DNA of 64,000 bases from an uncultured Gemmatimonadales bacterium (GCA_947259585.1 CAMYMV010000022.1:1-64000), one strand, 5' to 3'; positions 24,394 through 33,995 are shown, counted from the stretch's first letter. Notes: generated by a model not told the origin, from the sequence alone. Made by a program: numbers and translations.

Positions 24394-26129
24394 TCCGGCG
24401 GGTGGAAGCTCGTGCTCTCTCCGAACGGACGCCGGTCGGCCCGCTACGGGTCATCCCCCGCCTGCTCCGCCCTAAGTTCCTGGGCGCGCTCGGCCGCAGC
24501 GCCGGCCGCCGAACGCTGGGCGGAAAGGTCCCCGTTCTGCTCCTCTCAGCGGCCGGGGCGTTCGCGTTTCTTTTCTTCGTGTCCACCAAGCTACTCGGGG
24601 CAGTCCGGGAGGTGCCGGAGGTCGGTCCGCTGCTCGCCTCCAAGATGCTCGGGCTGGGCCTTCTTCTCTTTCTGAGCATCCTGCTGCTCTCCAACCTGAT
24701 CGCGGCGCTCTCGTCATTCTTCCTCGCCAAGGACCTGCCATCGATCGTCGGTGCGCCGGTGGACTGGCTCGGGCTCTATGGGGGACGGCTGATCGAGACG
24801 CTGGGCAGCTCGTCGTGGATGGTCCTCCTCATGCTTCTGCCCGTGGTGGCCGCGTACCAGTGGGTCTACCAGGGCGACGCGGTCTTCTACGGGATCGCCG
24901 CGGCCGCCATCATCCCCTACCTGGTCATCCCCGCCGTGCTGGGGGCTGCGATCACGCTGGTGCTGGTGCGCGTCGTCCCGGCCCGACGCACACGCGACAT
25001 TCTCGCCCTTGTCTCCGTGGTCGCCGTCGCGCTTCTCATCGTGGGGATCCGGGTGCTTCGCCCCGAGCGCCTGATGAACCCGGAGGGCTTTCGCAATCTG
25101 GTGGACTTCCTCGAAGTGCTGCGCACCCCATCCTCCCCGTGGCTGCCCTCGGAGTGGGCCGCACAGACGCTTGTCGGCTATCTGGAGGGGCGCTTCGACC
25201 CGTTCTGGCTCGTTCTCCTCTGGAGCACCGCGGCCGGGCTGGTGGTCTGCGGGGCGTGGTTGCACCGTCGGCTCTACGCACGCGGGTACACGAAGGCACA
25301 GGAGGGTGCCGACACCACGGCGCGCCGTGCGCGCGTCTGGCGGGTCTTCCGTTTCGTGCTCGCGCCCGTCGGGCTCGAGCGGCGTGAGATGATCCTCAAG
25401 GACGCGCGGGTCTTCTTCCGCGATGCCACCCAGTGGTCGCAACTGCTCGTGCTGGGCGTGCTGCTCTTCGTCTACATCTACAACATCCGCGTGCTGCCTC
25501 TGCAGACCAGCGAGGCGCTGAGCCGATTCCTGATCTCGATGGTCGTTTTCCTGAACCTCGGCCTGGCCGGGTTCATCCTCATGGCGATCGCAGCGCGCTT
25601 CGTGTTTCCCGCCTATAGCCTGGAGGGAAGCACCCTCTGGCTCATCGACTCGTCGCCCCTGCCGCCCGAGACCTTCGTATGGTCGAAGTACTGGGTTGGC
25701 GCCGTCCCCCTCCTGGTGCTGGCGCTCGTGCTCACCTTCGTGACGAACCGGATTCTGGGCGTTCAGGCGGGCATCATGGCGCTCTCGCTGGTGACGATCA
25801 CCTGCCTGACTCTCGCTTTTGTCGCGCAGGCGTTGGCGTGGGGCATCGCGATGCCGAAGTTCGAGACCGGGAACGCGGCACAGATTCCGACCTCGCTGGG
25901 CGGGTTGCTCTTCATGCTGGGAGCCCTCGCGAGCCTGGCTGCGGTGCTCGCTACCCAGCTTTGGCTGCTGCGCGGCTACATGCTGAGCGGGTTGCCCGGA
26001 CGTGTGTCACGCGACCCCACCTTCTGGGAGATCGCATCCGCTCTCCTGGCGACGACCCTGCTCGCGGCTGGGCTCACCGTTCTCCCCTACCTCTTCGCGC
26101 GGCGAAGAGTGAGCGCTGGTGCGGGCTGA
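24390..26129 (+). CDS. ABC exporter permease, large (ABC-2-like)
   Basis: The 579-residue protein starts at TTG 24390, overlapping the ATPase stop. About twelve hydrophobic segments are visible, in two halves separated by a cytoplasmic stretch (RLYARGYTKAQEGADTTARRARVWRVF). The pattern matches the large putative ABC exporter permeases that accompany CcmA-like ATPases. GTG 24402 is an alternative start. The substrate is unknown. The gene ends adjacent to the convergent DUF4153 gene with no spacer. Confidence 0.78.
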   Translation: MIRRVEARALSERTPVGPLRVIPRLLRPKFLGALGRSAGRRTLGGKVPVLLLSAAGAFAFLFFVSTKLLGAVREVPEVGPLLASKMLGLGLLLFLSILLLSNLIAALSSFFLAKDLPSIVGAPVDWLGLYGGRLIETLGSSSWMVLLMLLPVVAAYQWVYQGDAVFYGIAAAAIIPYLVIPAVLGAAITLVLVRVVPARRTRDILALVSVVAVALLIVGIRVLRPERLMNPEGFRNLVDFLEVLRTPSSPWLPSEWAAQTLVGYLEGRFDPFWLVLLWSTAAGLVVCGAWLHRRLYARGYTKAQEGADTTARRARVWRVFRFVLAPVGLERREMILKDARVFFRDATQWSQLLVLGVLLFVYIYNIRVLPLQTSEALSRFLISMVVFLNLGLAGFILMAIAARFVFPAYSLEGSTLWLIDSSPLPPETFVWSKYWVGAVPLLVLALVLTFVTNRILGVQAGIMALSLVTITCLTLAFVAQALAWGIAMPKFETGNAAQIPTSLGGLLFMLGALASLAAVLATQLWLLRGYMLSGLPGRVSRDPTFWEIASALLATTLLAAGLTVLPYLFARRRVSAGAG

Positions 26130-27995
26130 TCAGCGCGGTGGGTCCTTCAGTCGAAGGTAGACGACGCCGCCTCCTCCCCAGAACTTCGAGCCGGCAGGGT
26201 CGTCCCTGACGGACAAGGTGTTGAGGTAGATGGCCACCGCCAGGCCGTCGCTCTCTCCCTCCAGGCGCAGCTCACCCGCCGGGTAGACGTCAGGCCGGAC
26301 GCTGGTGATCGCCCCCGACTTGATGCGCTGGTAGAGCGGCTCGAGCGGAAGGGCGATTTGCTCTCTTCCGTCCGGGTCGCTCCGCGTCACGCGGACGAAG
26401 GCGCTGTCGGACCCGATGTGGACTCTCACGGTCTCACCGGCCACGCTGAACGAGTCGCTGGGCCAGCGGTCCCAGCGCAGCGCGAAGTCGTAGCCGGCTA
26501 TCGGGATCACCTCGTTACGGTGCTCGGCAAAGAAGTGGAACATCCCGCTCTCTCCCTCCCACCGCCCCACGTACGCGAGGCCCAGGTGCTCCGCGATTGC
26601 CCGCGCCCGTTGCTCCGCCTCGTGTCGCCTCGAGGCGCGAGTTCCCTCGCCGATCGAGTCGATCTCTGCCAGACCGGCGATGAGGGGCGCGATGGCTCCC
26701 GTCCCGTGGGTCTGGATCAAGTAGCGGAGGATCGCGCTCACCTCGCGCCGGTCTTCGAAGGAGACCTCGCGATCGGCGGCCCGAGCCTGGCCATCCACCA
26801 GCATCTCGTTCGCGGCCAGAAGGCGAGTCAGTCGACCGACCTGACTGGCCTCCGACACGGAATAGGCGGACCAGGGGCCTCCGAACGTCGCCACGGCGAC
26901 GATACAGAGCGTCAGCGGGATCACCAGGATGTTCCGTGATCGGCTGACCACGTAGAAGATCGCTATGCCGGCGAGCCAAAGGGCCAGGACGGCGAGGAAG
27001 TACCGCTTCTCGGTGATCCCGTACTGATCGATCCGCTTCCAGATCGCCATGAGCAGCATGACGATCGACGGCACGAGCGCCAGGTAGTACCACCGCGAGT
27101 ACGTGGCGACCCAGAGGTTCTCGGTCCGGCCGCTGATCGGGTAGACCAGCAGAAGGGAGAGAATCCCGGCGACCGCGACGCTCGAGACCAGGTACCCGAT
27201 CCAGCCGCTCGGCCACGTCTGAGTGATCAGGATGCGCCCCAGATACAGCGTGAGGATCACCAGATACACGGTGACGAGAGGGATGAGGACGTATTGAGAG
27301 AAGACCTTCAGCCCGATCGGGTATTCGGCCCGCAGCTCGGCGTCGGCCAGTACCGTCCGCACCCCCGCCAGGAAGAACCAGGTGTTGAAGACGAAGGCGA
27401 TCAGGAGCCACAGGCGCGCGTAGGCATCCGGCTCTACGTTGACCCCGAGCAGGTTGTCGATGCCCGCGAGTGCGATCGCCAGGCCGACGAAGAGAACGGC
27501 GGAGTACAGCCCGGAGATCAGGAAGCGGAGAAAGAGGGTCTTGTTGTACTCCCAAAAGGCGCCCTGTACGCTGGCGTCCGGTCCGCTCACGGCTTGTTCG
27601 CTCCCGCCCTTTCGGCCCGCGCCGACGAAGGGAGCGAATGCGGCGAGCAGGTGAAGAGCGATCGCAGCCTGTATCAGGCGCTCGATTCGAACCGGCTCGG
27701 ACCAATTGGCCCACGCGAGGAAGAAGGCGGCCAGCAGTCCGAGCCCCAGAAGACGGGCCGGCCAGAGTAGAGCGGGCCGCCAGGATCTTCGCTCGGACAC
27801 CATGCGTATGGCGAAGAAGAGCGGAAGGCCGAGGGCCGCAGCGAAGAGAAGCCGGAGCCAGAATTCCTCGTCGGATGCGTCGACACCAACGATGCCGGCT
27901 GCGGCAGCCACGATCGCCGAGCCGAGGACCAGTGGGAAGCTGACCGCCGTGTCGCGGGCACTCGTAATCAGGCGGTCGATCGATGGAAGGCGCAT
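26130..27995 (-). CDS. DUF4153-family membrane protein
   Basis: The 621-residue protein has roughly eleven membrane helices in its first 380 residues, including ENLWVATYSRWYYLALVPSIVMLLMAIWKRI, typical of DUF4153. A soluble domain of about 230 residues follows (RLTRLLAANEMLVDGQ ... VVYLRLKDPP). The C-terminal domain has FEDRREVSAILRYLIQTHG and a run of beta-strands. Function of the family is unknown. It is transcribed toward the exporter operon and divergently from the outer-membrane gene at 28069. Confidence 0.78.
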   Translation of the reverse strand: MRLPSIDRLITSARDTAVSFPLVLGSAIVAAAAGIVGVDASDEEFWLRLLFAAALGLPLFFAIRMVSERRSWRPALLWPARLLGLGLLAAFFLAWANWSEPVRIERLIQAAIALHLLAAFAPFVGAGRKGGSEQAVSGPDASVQGAFWEYNKTLFLRFLISGLYSAVLFVGLAIALAGIDNLLGVNVEPDAYARLWLLIAFVFNTWFFLAGVRTVLADAELRAEYPIGLKVFSQYVLIPLVTVYLVILTLYLGRILITQTWPSGWIGYLVSSVAVAGILSLLLVYPISGRTENLWVATYSRWYYLALVPSIVMLLMAIWKRIDQYGITEKRYFLAVLALWLAGIAIFYVVSRSRNILVIPLTLCIVAVATFGGPWSAYSVSEASQVGRLTRLLAANEMLVDGQARAADREVSFEDRREVSAILRYLIQTHGTGAIAPLIAGLAEIDSIGEGTRASRRHEAEQRARAIAEHLGLAYVGRWEGESGMFHFFAEHRNEVIPIAGYDFALRWDRWPSDSFSVAGETVRVHIGSDSAFVRVTRSDPDGREQIALPLEPLYQRIKSGAITSVRPDVYPAGELRLEGESDGLAVAIYLNTLSVRDDPAGSKFWGGGGVVYLRLKDPPR

Positions 27996-28068
27996 CCCGG
28001 CAAAGCTAACCGGGGCCTCTCGTCGTGACGAGAGGGCCGTCGCGGCCGTCAGTCAGGTGATCGCTGCG

Positions 28069-30366
28069 ATGAGGAGGGTCCCGATACCAGGACTAACCGA
28101 TTTGACCGCCATACGTGCGTCCCTGTTCGTGCTGTCCGCTCTGATGGTCGGCGAGGCCGCGGCGGGCCGGGTCCCCTCCGCCGTGGCCCAGCAGCCACGC
28201 CCGGAGGCGGCCCTGACGGCCGTCGAGCGCGACACGGTGCCGGCGGACACATATCTGGATGCGCCGGTGAGAGCGCTGATGGAGCGCGCCCGCGCGGCGA
28301 GGGGGCGCACGGACACCACGCTCCAGAGCTTCGAGGTGACCTGGCGGGAGCGCGCGTATCTGGGCTTGGATGCCGAAAGGCTGCGCCGGGAGCGGCTCCT
28401 CTTCCGTCAGGAGCGGGCCGCACGGGTGCACTGGCGGCAGGGCGATGAGCGGGTCGTGAGGTGGCTCGGGATCCGCCAGCAGTCCGCGTTCGGGCGGGCC
28501 GAGGAAGACCCGGAGATCACCTTCGCGTTCCTGGACCCGTCTTCCGATCGTCTTTTCCTCGGCGATATCTGGGCGGTGCATCCGCTCGCTGACACGGCCG
28601 CGATCCACTACCGCTACCGTAGCGGAGACACGCTGCAGATCCACCTCCCCGCCCTGGATCGGGCCGTGACGATGGTCGAGGTGGTCGTCGAGCCGAGGGA
28701 AGCCCGGTTCAACCTGGTTGCGGCCTCGCTCTGGCTCGACCTGGAGACAGCGCTCCTGATCAGGGCCGTCTATCGTCCCGCCCGGGACTTCGACCTCGAG
28801 AAGGATCAGCCCGACGAGGCGGGCGACGTTCCCCGGTTCCTGAAGCCGATTCGATTCGCCACGGACTGGGCGGTGATCGAGTACGGCCTTCAGGAGTTCC
28901 GGTGGTGGCTTCCGAGCCGCATGGCGTTCAAGGGCAGGGGGAGGATCGCGAGTGCCGCGACCTTCCCGCTCGAAGTCGAATGGTCGTTCGACGAGTACGT
29001 GATGAACGCGCCCGAGACGCTGGATCCCGGGGACGACCTTCCGGTGGACTGGGAGCGCGTCGTCCTGCAGGGGGACAGTGCGCAAGACGGCTGGCGCTCC
29101 CGGCGCCGGAGGATGCGGGAACGGAACGAACCGGACGACGCCGACCGGGACGTCGACCCGTATGCCGAGGACGACCCGGGTGACTCGGATGCCTCGGGTG
29201 CCGGCACGGCGATCGTCATCCTTCCTCCACGGGAGATTCTGGAGAACTCTCCGGAGCTTCCCGAGCCGATAGGGACCGGGGAGCCCCTGCTCAGCCCCGA
29301 GGAGGTTCGCGCCGCACGGAGCCAGCTGGAGGGGATCGAGCTGCCGCCGGAGGCTGCGGGCAAGCCGAGCCTCATCGGTCCGGTCAGCATGCTCCGCTAC
29401 AACCGCGTGGAGGCGCTGAGCCTCGGGCTCGGAGTCTCCGTGCCGACGGGCGCCCACACCGCGCTCAGGGTGAAGGGGCGATTCGGCGTGGCCGATCTCT
29501 ACCCGAACGGGGAGCTCGCCTTCGGCCGGACCACCGAGCGCGGCCAGATCGGATTCTCCGTCTATCGCCGCCTGGATCCGATCGGCGACTGGGGTAACCC
29601 TCTCGGGTTGGCCAACTCCTTCAACGCCCTCTTCCTCGGGACGGATGACGGCCAGTACTTCAGAGCCACCGGCGTCGAGGTCGCCGCGGGTCGGGTCTTC
29701 AGCCAGCTGCGATTGGAGGGACGCCTGTTCGCGGAGCGACAACGAACGGCAGAGAAAAACACTGACTTCTCGATACCCAACCTTATAAGCGACAACAATT
29801 TTCAACCGGTGCTTCAAGCGGATTCTGGGGATGTTGTAGGCTTATCGACCCGCCTTCGGGTCTGGAGCTCGCCGGAATCCTCCGGCCCGGCGATCAGCGG
29901 TACGTTGTGGGGCGAGCTGGGTGGTGGGGACTTCGAGTACGCGCGCGTCGCCGGCTCGACGGCCGCGGTGCTCCCGCTGGGCCACCGCTTCGGGGCGGCC
30001 ATCGAGCTCGGTGCCGGGATCGCCGGCGGCACGGTGCCGGCGCAGCGTCGCTACTACCTGGGCGGGCCGTACTCGTTGCGGGGGTACGAGACGGGCGCGC
30101 GGCAGGGCGAGGACTTCTGGATGGGCCGGTTCGAGTTCGCGGCGCTGCTCGGACGGGTGGACCGCTTCGGCCCGGCGCGTGCGATACGGCTCGTCGGTTT
30201 CTTCGACGCCGGTTGGGCGGGCGAGAGCTTCTCGGCGGAGGGCTACGCGCTGGCGGTCGGCGGCGGCGTCTCTCTGCTGGACGGGCTGTTTCGGATCGAT
30301 CTCGCCAAGGGGCTCAACGACGGCGGGGTGTGGAGGCTCTACTTCTACGGGGACGGTCTGTTCTGA
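28069..30366 (+). CDS. outer-membrane beta-barrel protein (surface-antigen/D15-like C-terminus)
   Basis: The 765-residue protein has a signal peptide (LFVLSALMVGEAAAGRVPSAVAQ). A periplasmic region (about 40-400) resembles the carboxypeptidase-like/DUF5686 type with many aromatic strands, followed by an acidic, low-complexity linker (DDADRDVDPYAEDDPGDSD). The C-terminal barrel of about 320 residues has RRYYLGGPYSLRGYETG, the Omp85/D15 barrel motif, and ends GDGLF with an aromatic last residue. ATG 28069 is chosen; the open frame extends upstream into the divergent gene. A short AGGTGA lies about nine bases upstream. It may serve outer-membrane assembly or transport. Confidence 0.75.
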   Translation: MRRVPIPGLTDLTAIRASLFVLSALMVGEAAAGRVPSAVAQQPRPEAALTAVERDTVPADTYLDAPVRALMERARAARGRTDTTLQSFEVTWRERAYLGLDAERLRRERLLFRQERAARVHWRQGDERVVRWLGIRQQSAFGRAEEDPEITFAFLDPSSDRLFLGDIWAVHPLADTAAIHYRYRSGDTLQIHLPALDRAVTMVEVVVEPREARFNLVAASLWLDLETALLIRAVYRPARDFDLEKDQPDEAGDVPRFLKPIRFATDWAVIEYGLQEFRWWLPSRMAFKGRGRIASAATFPLEVEWSFDEYVMNAPETLDPGDDLPVDWERVVLQGDSAQDGWRSRRRRMRERNEPDDADRDVDPYAEDDPGDSDASGAGTAIVILPPREILENSPELPEPIGTGEPLLSPEEVRAARSQLEGIELPPEAAGKPSLIGPVSMLRYNRVEALSLGLGVSVPTGAHTALRVKGRFGVADLYPNGELAFGRTTERGQIGFSVYRRLDPIGDWGNPLGLANSFNALFLGTDDGQYFRATGVEVAAGRVFSQLRLEGRLFAERQRTAEKNTDFSIPNLISDNNFQPVLQADSGDVVGLSTRLRVWSSPESSGPAISGTLWGELGGGDFEYARVAGSTAAVLPLGHRFGAAIELGAGIAGGTVPAQRRYYLGGPYSLRGYETGARQGEDFWMGRFEFAALLGRVDRFGPARAIRLVGFFDAGWAGESFSAEGYALAVGGGVSLLDGLFRIDLAKGLNDGGVWRLYFYGDGLF

Positions 30367-30421
30367 TCAGGCTCTCGGCGTCGCCGCGAAGCTGACCGCT
30401 CCGCCTACCCTACTCGGAGCG

Positions 30422-31489
30422 TCAGGCGACGTCTCCCGCCGACCGGGCTTCCCTCGCATGCTCCCCGACCCCCATGCCGCCCTCTGCCGACGCCGCCTCG
30501 CCACCCTCTCGTCTCGCCAACGCCGCTTCGCCGCCCCGGTCCGTGCGGACCATGCGGGCATAGAGAGTGATATTCGGGTCGAAGACGTACCTGAAGAGAA
30601 GCCGCGTCCACGACCGGTGTGCGTCCAGGCCGTCATACCACTCTGACGCGGCCGCCTTGAGCTGCGGCAGCCGATGCCAGGGGACGGACGGAAAGTCGTG
30701 GTGCTCGTTGTGGTACCCGACGTTGAAGGCGAGCCGGTTCATGCCGCCGTAGTAGCTGAAGGTCTCCTGCGCATCCTGGTTCTCCGTCACCATGTAATGC
30801 CGCTGGATCCAGCGGGCGCCGAGCGGATGAAGGCCGGCAGCGAAGAACATCGAGGCGAGCAGATACAGCAGGGCGGTCCACCCGAACGCCATCACGATGA
30901 GCACGTCCGCCCCGAAAACGATGCCCCAGTTGAGGAGAATCCAGCGGTCGAAGGTCTTGACCTCTTTGACGCGCATCGTGTGAACCGCGGCGAAGATCGG
31001 GAACAGCGCGAGCCAGAGCGCCTTGCGGATCGACGAATTGCCGACGAGTCTCGCCTCCCACTCGCTCGGAATGTCGGCGTCCAGCTCGTACACGCCCTGA
31101 TAGGAGTGGTGCTTCAGGTGGTAGCGCTGGAAGGAGACGGAGGTCGGGAAAGCGCTCGGGATGTTGGCCAGGCAGCCCGCCAGCGTGTTGAAGATCCGCT
31201 TCTTGAAGATGAGGTTGTGGCAGCACTCGTGGATTTGCACGAACAGCGCGTGGTTCGCGACGGCTCCTACCGTGTAGGCGACGAGGAGGAGGACCCACCA
31301 GGGCTTGCCTACAACCCAGGCGGCCGCGGCGACTTGAAGAGCCACAAGGGCGACGATCGCCAGAAAACTGTAGGGGTTTCTCCCGATGAGGTTGCGAACG
31401 TCGGGGTGCTCGCGGAGAATGGCCTGCGTGCGGGCCTTGTGGGGTTCTGCCTCTGGGGAGTACGCAAAACCCTCCGGTACTGAAGACAA
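30422..31489 (-). CDS. sphingolipid Delta4-desaturase-like fatty acid desaturase
   Basis: The 355-residue membrane desaturase has all three histidine boxes: HECCH (87-91), HLKHH (124-128) and HNEHH (260-264, in GYHNEHHDFP). Its N-terminus (EPHKARTQAILREHPDVRNLIG) and QRYHLKHHSYQGVYELDADIPSEWE closely resemble eukaryotic dihydroceramide Delta4-desaturases (DEGS/DES1) rather than bacterial acyl-lipid desaturases. It is expected to bind two irons and use O2 and an electron donor. TTG start with AGGATAGG upstream. No sphingolipid synthesis gene (serine palmitoyltransferase) is in the window, so the substrate is inferred. Confidence 0.85.
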   Translation of the reverse strand: MSSVPEGFAYSPEAEPHKARTQAILREHPDVRNLIGRNPYSFLAIVALVALQVAAAAWVVGKPWWVLLLVAYTVGAVANHALFVQIHECCHNLIFKKRIFNTLAGCLANIPSAFPTSVSFQRYHLKHHSYQGVYELDADIPSEWEARLVGNSSIRKALWLALFPIFAAVHTMRVKEVKTFDRWILLNWGIVFGADVLIVMAFGWTALLYLLASMFFAAGLHPLGARWIQRHYMVTENQDAQETFSYYGGMNRLAFNVGYHNEHHDFPSVPWHRLPQLKAAASEWYDGLDAHRSWTRLLFRYVFDPNITLYARMVRTDRGGEAALARREGGEAASAEGGMGVGEHAREARSAGDVA

Positions 31490-31591
31490 GACACCTATCC
31501 TTTCAATCCAGTCAGCGCATGATTCTGAAGCGGGCAGGACAAGAACAAGCTATGCGAGGCCGCTTCTCCCGGCTATCCCGATGACGGCGGC

Positions 31592-32167
31592 TTGAGCGCT
31601 CTTCGACGCCGTTTGCCCAATTGGGTCCGGAGCCTCCTGGCCCTCATCGTGGCCCTGACAGTGCTACGAGTCGTGGAGTGGGGCGTAGCGCCCTCCCCGC
31701 CCGCGGAGCTCCCGAGCGAGCCGCCTCCCGATCTTCGTAGCTGGGACTACATAGGCTGCTACGACCTGGAGGTGGATCCATGGAGCTTCAGCCGGTACGT
31801 GGCGAACTCGGACTCCGCCGACCGGGCCGTCCTGACCGCACCGAGCCGCTTGATGCTGCTACCGGATTCCCTGGATGAGTGGGGGCGGGCACATGGTACG
31901 CGCCGCGCCGCGCCGCTCTCCGGCGACCACGACGAGAGGCTTGCCCGATCCCTCCGTTGGTTCGTTCGCGCGGACACGCTCTGGCTCGTTTGGGCGGCCG
32001 ATGCCACCCGGGTCGGGGTCGCGCTCTTCGCGGACGGCGACAGCCTGATCGGACAAGCCCTCTCTCTCCGAGCCGACTCAGCGCAGGGGACGGCGGCGGC
32101 CGGAGCGTGGAAGATCAACTGCTTCACCCTGGAGCGGGACAGAGCTCTTGCCAGACCTCGTCGGTAG
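31592..32167 (+). CDS. hypothetical membrane-anchored protein
   Basis: The 191-residue product from TTG 31592 has an N-terminal membrane segment (SLLALIVALTVLRVVEWGV), a proline-rich linker and a beta-rich globular part (WDYIGCYDLEVDPWSF, WFVRADTLWLVWAADATRVGVALF). No ribosome site is obvious and the family is unknown. The reading frame is well kept, so it is probably real. Confidence 0.5.
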   Translation: MSALRRRLPNWVRSLLALIVALTVLRVVEWGVAPSPPAELPSEPPPDLRSWDYIGCYDLEVDPWSFSRYVANSDSADRAVLTAPSRLMLLPDSLDEWGRAHGTRRAAPLSGDHDERLARSLRWFVRADTLWLVWAADATRVGVALFADGDSLIGQALSLRADSAQGTAAAGAWKINCFTLERDRALARPRR

Positions 32168-32283
32168 CCTTGTCGGTAGCCTCGTGGTTTGCCACGCTCA
32201 CCCGTAGCTTGCAGGTGGCTTGCAGACAAGCTGCAGGCGCTGGACCCGAGGGGCGTGTAAGAGCGTGTAAAAGGAGGAAGCTT

Positions 32284-32496
32284 ATGTCATCGATCGCGAA
32301 GGTGATCGAAGTCATCTCGGAATCGGATGAGAGTTGGGATGATGCAGTCCAGAACGCGCTGACGGAGGCGTCAAAGACGGTCGACAACATCAAGAGCATC
32401 TGGGTGGAGAACATGACGGCCGTCGTCGAGGGGAATCGCATCGTGCGCTACCGGCTGAACGCGAAGGTCACGTTTATCGTCGGAGGACACGACTAG
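32284..32496 (+). CDS. dodecin-family flavin-binding protein
   Basis: The 70-residue protein starts MSSIAKVIEVISESDESWDDAVQNALTEASKTV and continues NIKSIWVENMTAVVEGN, the dodecin pattern, with the conserved Trp (IKSIWV) that stacks on the flavin ring. Dodecins form a hollow 12-mer that stores riboflavin, FMN or FAD. The ribosome site AAAAGGAGGAAGCTT is near-perfect, and a clear terminator follows, so it is a one-gene unit. Confidence 0.93.
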   Translation: MSSIAKVIEVISESDESWDDAVQNALTEASKTVDNIKSIWVENMTAVVEGNRIVRYRLNAKVTFIVGGHD

Positions 32497-32542
32497 CCGT
32501 CTGCTCGTTCGCCGGCCGCCGGGCCGTTAGCCCGGTGAGAGA

Positions 32543-32573
32543 ACGGGGTGGCACGACGAGCCGCCCCGTTTTC
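32543..32573 (+). terminator. intrinsic terminator after dodecin
   Basis: ACGGGGTGGC (32543-32552) pairs with GCCGCCCCGT (32560-32569), ten pairs with one T-G, seven-base loop, followed at once by TTTT. It starts 46 bases after the dodecin stop and is the clearest rho-independent terminator in the window. Confidence 0.85.
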
Positions 32574-32686
32574 CCATCAGGCGCGGACCCATTTCAGCGG
32601 AACCGTCGACCCCGTATACTCTGCCGTTCGGGATTTCCGCGCCTCGCTCGAGGTAGAGCTCCAAACCACTCGAAACGGAGGAGTCC

Positions 32687-33157
32687 ATGAGGAAGCTGTG
32701 CGCAGTTCTTCCAGTCTTGACGCTCTTCGCCGGCCTGTCGACACCGGCGATCGCCCAGGAAGGAGAGTCGTGGGAGACCCAGGAGACGGTCTACAACGTC
32801 ACGATGATCCGGGTGCATCCGAACATGGATGAGCAGTACCTGAACAACCTGAAGCGCACCTGGGTGACGGGGGTGGAGGCGGCGATAGCTGAAGGTTTGA
32901 CGACCGAGTACAACGTCTACCAGACCATCACGACGAACGACGAAGGGTACAACCTCATCCTCGTCACCGAGCACCCGAATCTGGCTTCGTTCGATGCGAC
33001 CGCCGAGTGGCGCGCGAAGATCCAGCGGATCGGCGATGCCGTCGAGACGATGATCAGCGAGCAGGAGACCGATCGCATCACCAGCACCGTCTATCCGAAT
33101 ATCCGCGATATCATGAGCGCCAAGCTCGTGCGCGAGATCAAGTTCATCGACGAGTAG
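32687..33157 (+). CDS. exported hypothetical protein, NIPSNAP/monooxygenase-like fold
   Basis: The 156-residue protein has a signal peptide ending AIAQEGE. A small alpha+beta region follows: ETVYNVTMIRVHPNMDEQYLNNLKRTWVTGVEAAIAEGL, then TTEYNVYQTITTNDEGYNLILVTEHPNLASFDATAEW. That layout is like NIPSNAP or dimeric alpha-beta barrel domains; the family is not certain. CGGAGGAGTCC lies just before the ATG. Probably a periplasmic protein. Confidence 0.65.
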   Translation: MRKLCAVLPVLTLFAGLSTPAIAQEGESWETQETVYNVTMIRVHPNMDEQYLNNLKRTWVTGVEAAIAEGLTTEYNVYQTITTNDEGYNLILVTEHPNLASFDATAEWRAKIQRIGDAVETMISEQETDRITSTVYPNIRDIMSAKLVREIKFIDE

Positions 33158-33454
33158 CCCGAAGCCGCCGACCGGCGCGGGAATCCCGAACTCCCAACGC
33201 CGGTGCCGCCGGGGGGTGTGTCTCCGGATAGGACGCCTGGACCGACCGGCGCTCGCCTGCCACTTGACGCGATCCGTACGGTCAGGTATGGTTGGCGCGA
33301 GGGACGGAAGCCCGTGCGGTGAACGGTGAAGCGTCTTGGGGGACTGCTAATCGCTCCGGGCCCGTGCGGGTTTTCCGATCCCCTCCTCTGACCTCCCTCT
33401 CCGCCGTCTTCGACCCGTCTCGCTCGTCAACCTACACCCGATCGCTTCCCTCCG
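33158..33454. other. intergenic region before hydrogenase island, no gene recognised
   Basis: About 300 bases separate the NIPSNAP-like gene from the convergent end of the hydrogenase operon. The stretch CCCGTGCGGGTTTT near 33361-33374 is a four-pair hairpin with a T-run and could end transcription of the hydrogenase operon only if read from the other side, so it is weak. A tRNA-Ser-like string was considered and rejected. No other feature is seen. Confidence 0.35.
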
Positions 33455-33982
33455 TTATTTGCCTAGTAGCGCCCTCACCTGCGAGACGACGGCGGGAAGA
33501 GACGCCTCGACCGCTTCAGTCATACAGCCACCGACCGAAACGACATCTGCAGCCTCGACGGCGAGGATGACGACTTCTTCAGCGACCGGAAGGCTCATCG
33601 CACGCCCGGCTCGCAGAGCCTCGAACAGGCCCACGTAGTGGGCGGAGGTCCCGGGCGCCGCCTCCCAGTCCTCAGGCTCCTCATGATCCTCGATGACGTA
33701 GATGGTCCCGGGCGCCGCCCGCCCCGTGACGACGGTGTCGACGACGACCAGGCGCCGAACGCCCTGAATGTGGTCGAGCAAGGCGAAGCCTGACTCGGGG
33801 GTCTCCACAATATCGACGCTCCCGCGCCCGCGGATGCCCGGCTCGCGGCGTAGCGCACGGGCCACCCGGAAGCCGAGCGCATCATCGGCCAGGAGGTCGT
33901 TCCCGAGACAGAGCACCCTGACGTCAAGCGGATGCGACCGGTCGGGCGACGGTCCGGCACGCGCCGGCTCGGCAGGCTGCAT
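33455..33982 (-). CDS. [NiFe]-hydrogenase maturation protease
   Basis: The 175-residue endopeptidase of the HyaD/HycI family has CLGNDLLADDALGF with the nickel-binding Asp, VVVDTVVTG with the second acidic ligand region, and GTSAHYVGL carrying the conserved His. It clips the C-terminus of the large subunit after nickel insertion. It lies 13 bases after mvhA as the last gene of the operon, so MvhA is its likely target; the Hyb cluster has its own protease. ATG 33982 is chosen because the open frame upstream overlaps mvhA. Confidence 0.85.
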   Translation of the reverse strand: MQPAEPARAGPSPDRSHPLDVRVLCLGNDLLADDALGFRVARALRREPGIRGRGSVDIVETPESGFALLDHIQGVRRLVVVDTVVTGRAAPGTIYVIEDHEEPEDWEAAPGTSAHYVGLFEALRAGRAMSLPVAEEVVILAVEAADVVSVGGCMTEAVEASLPAVVSQVRALLGK

Positions 33983-33995
33983 GAGGAGCGTCCGC

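Noticed and set aside
33320..33405. A tRNA-Ser(GCT)-like string (GGGGGACTGCTAATCGCTCC followed by a T-arm-like GGGTTTTCCGATCCC)
   Set aside because: The T-loop lacks the TTCNANNC pattern, stems have only three or four pairs, and no acceptor 5' strand is present.
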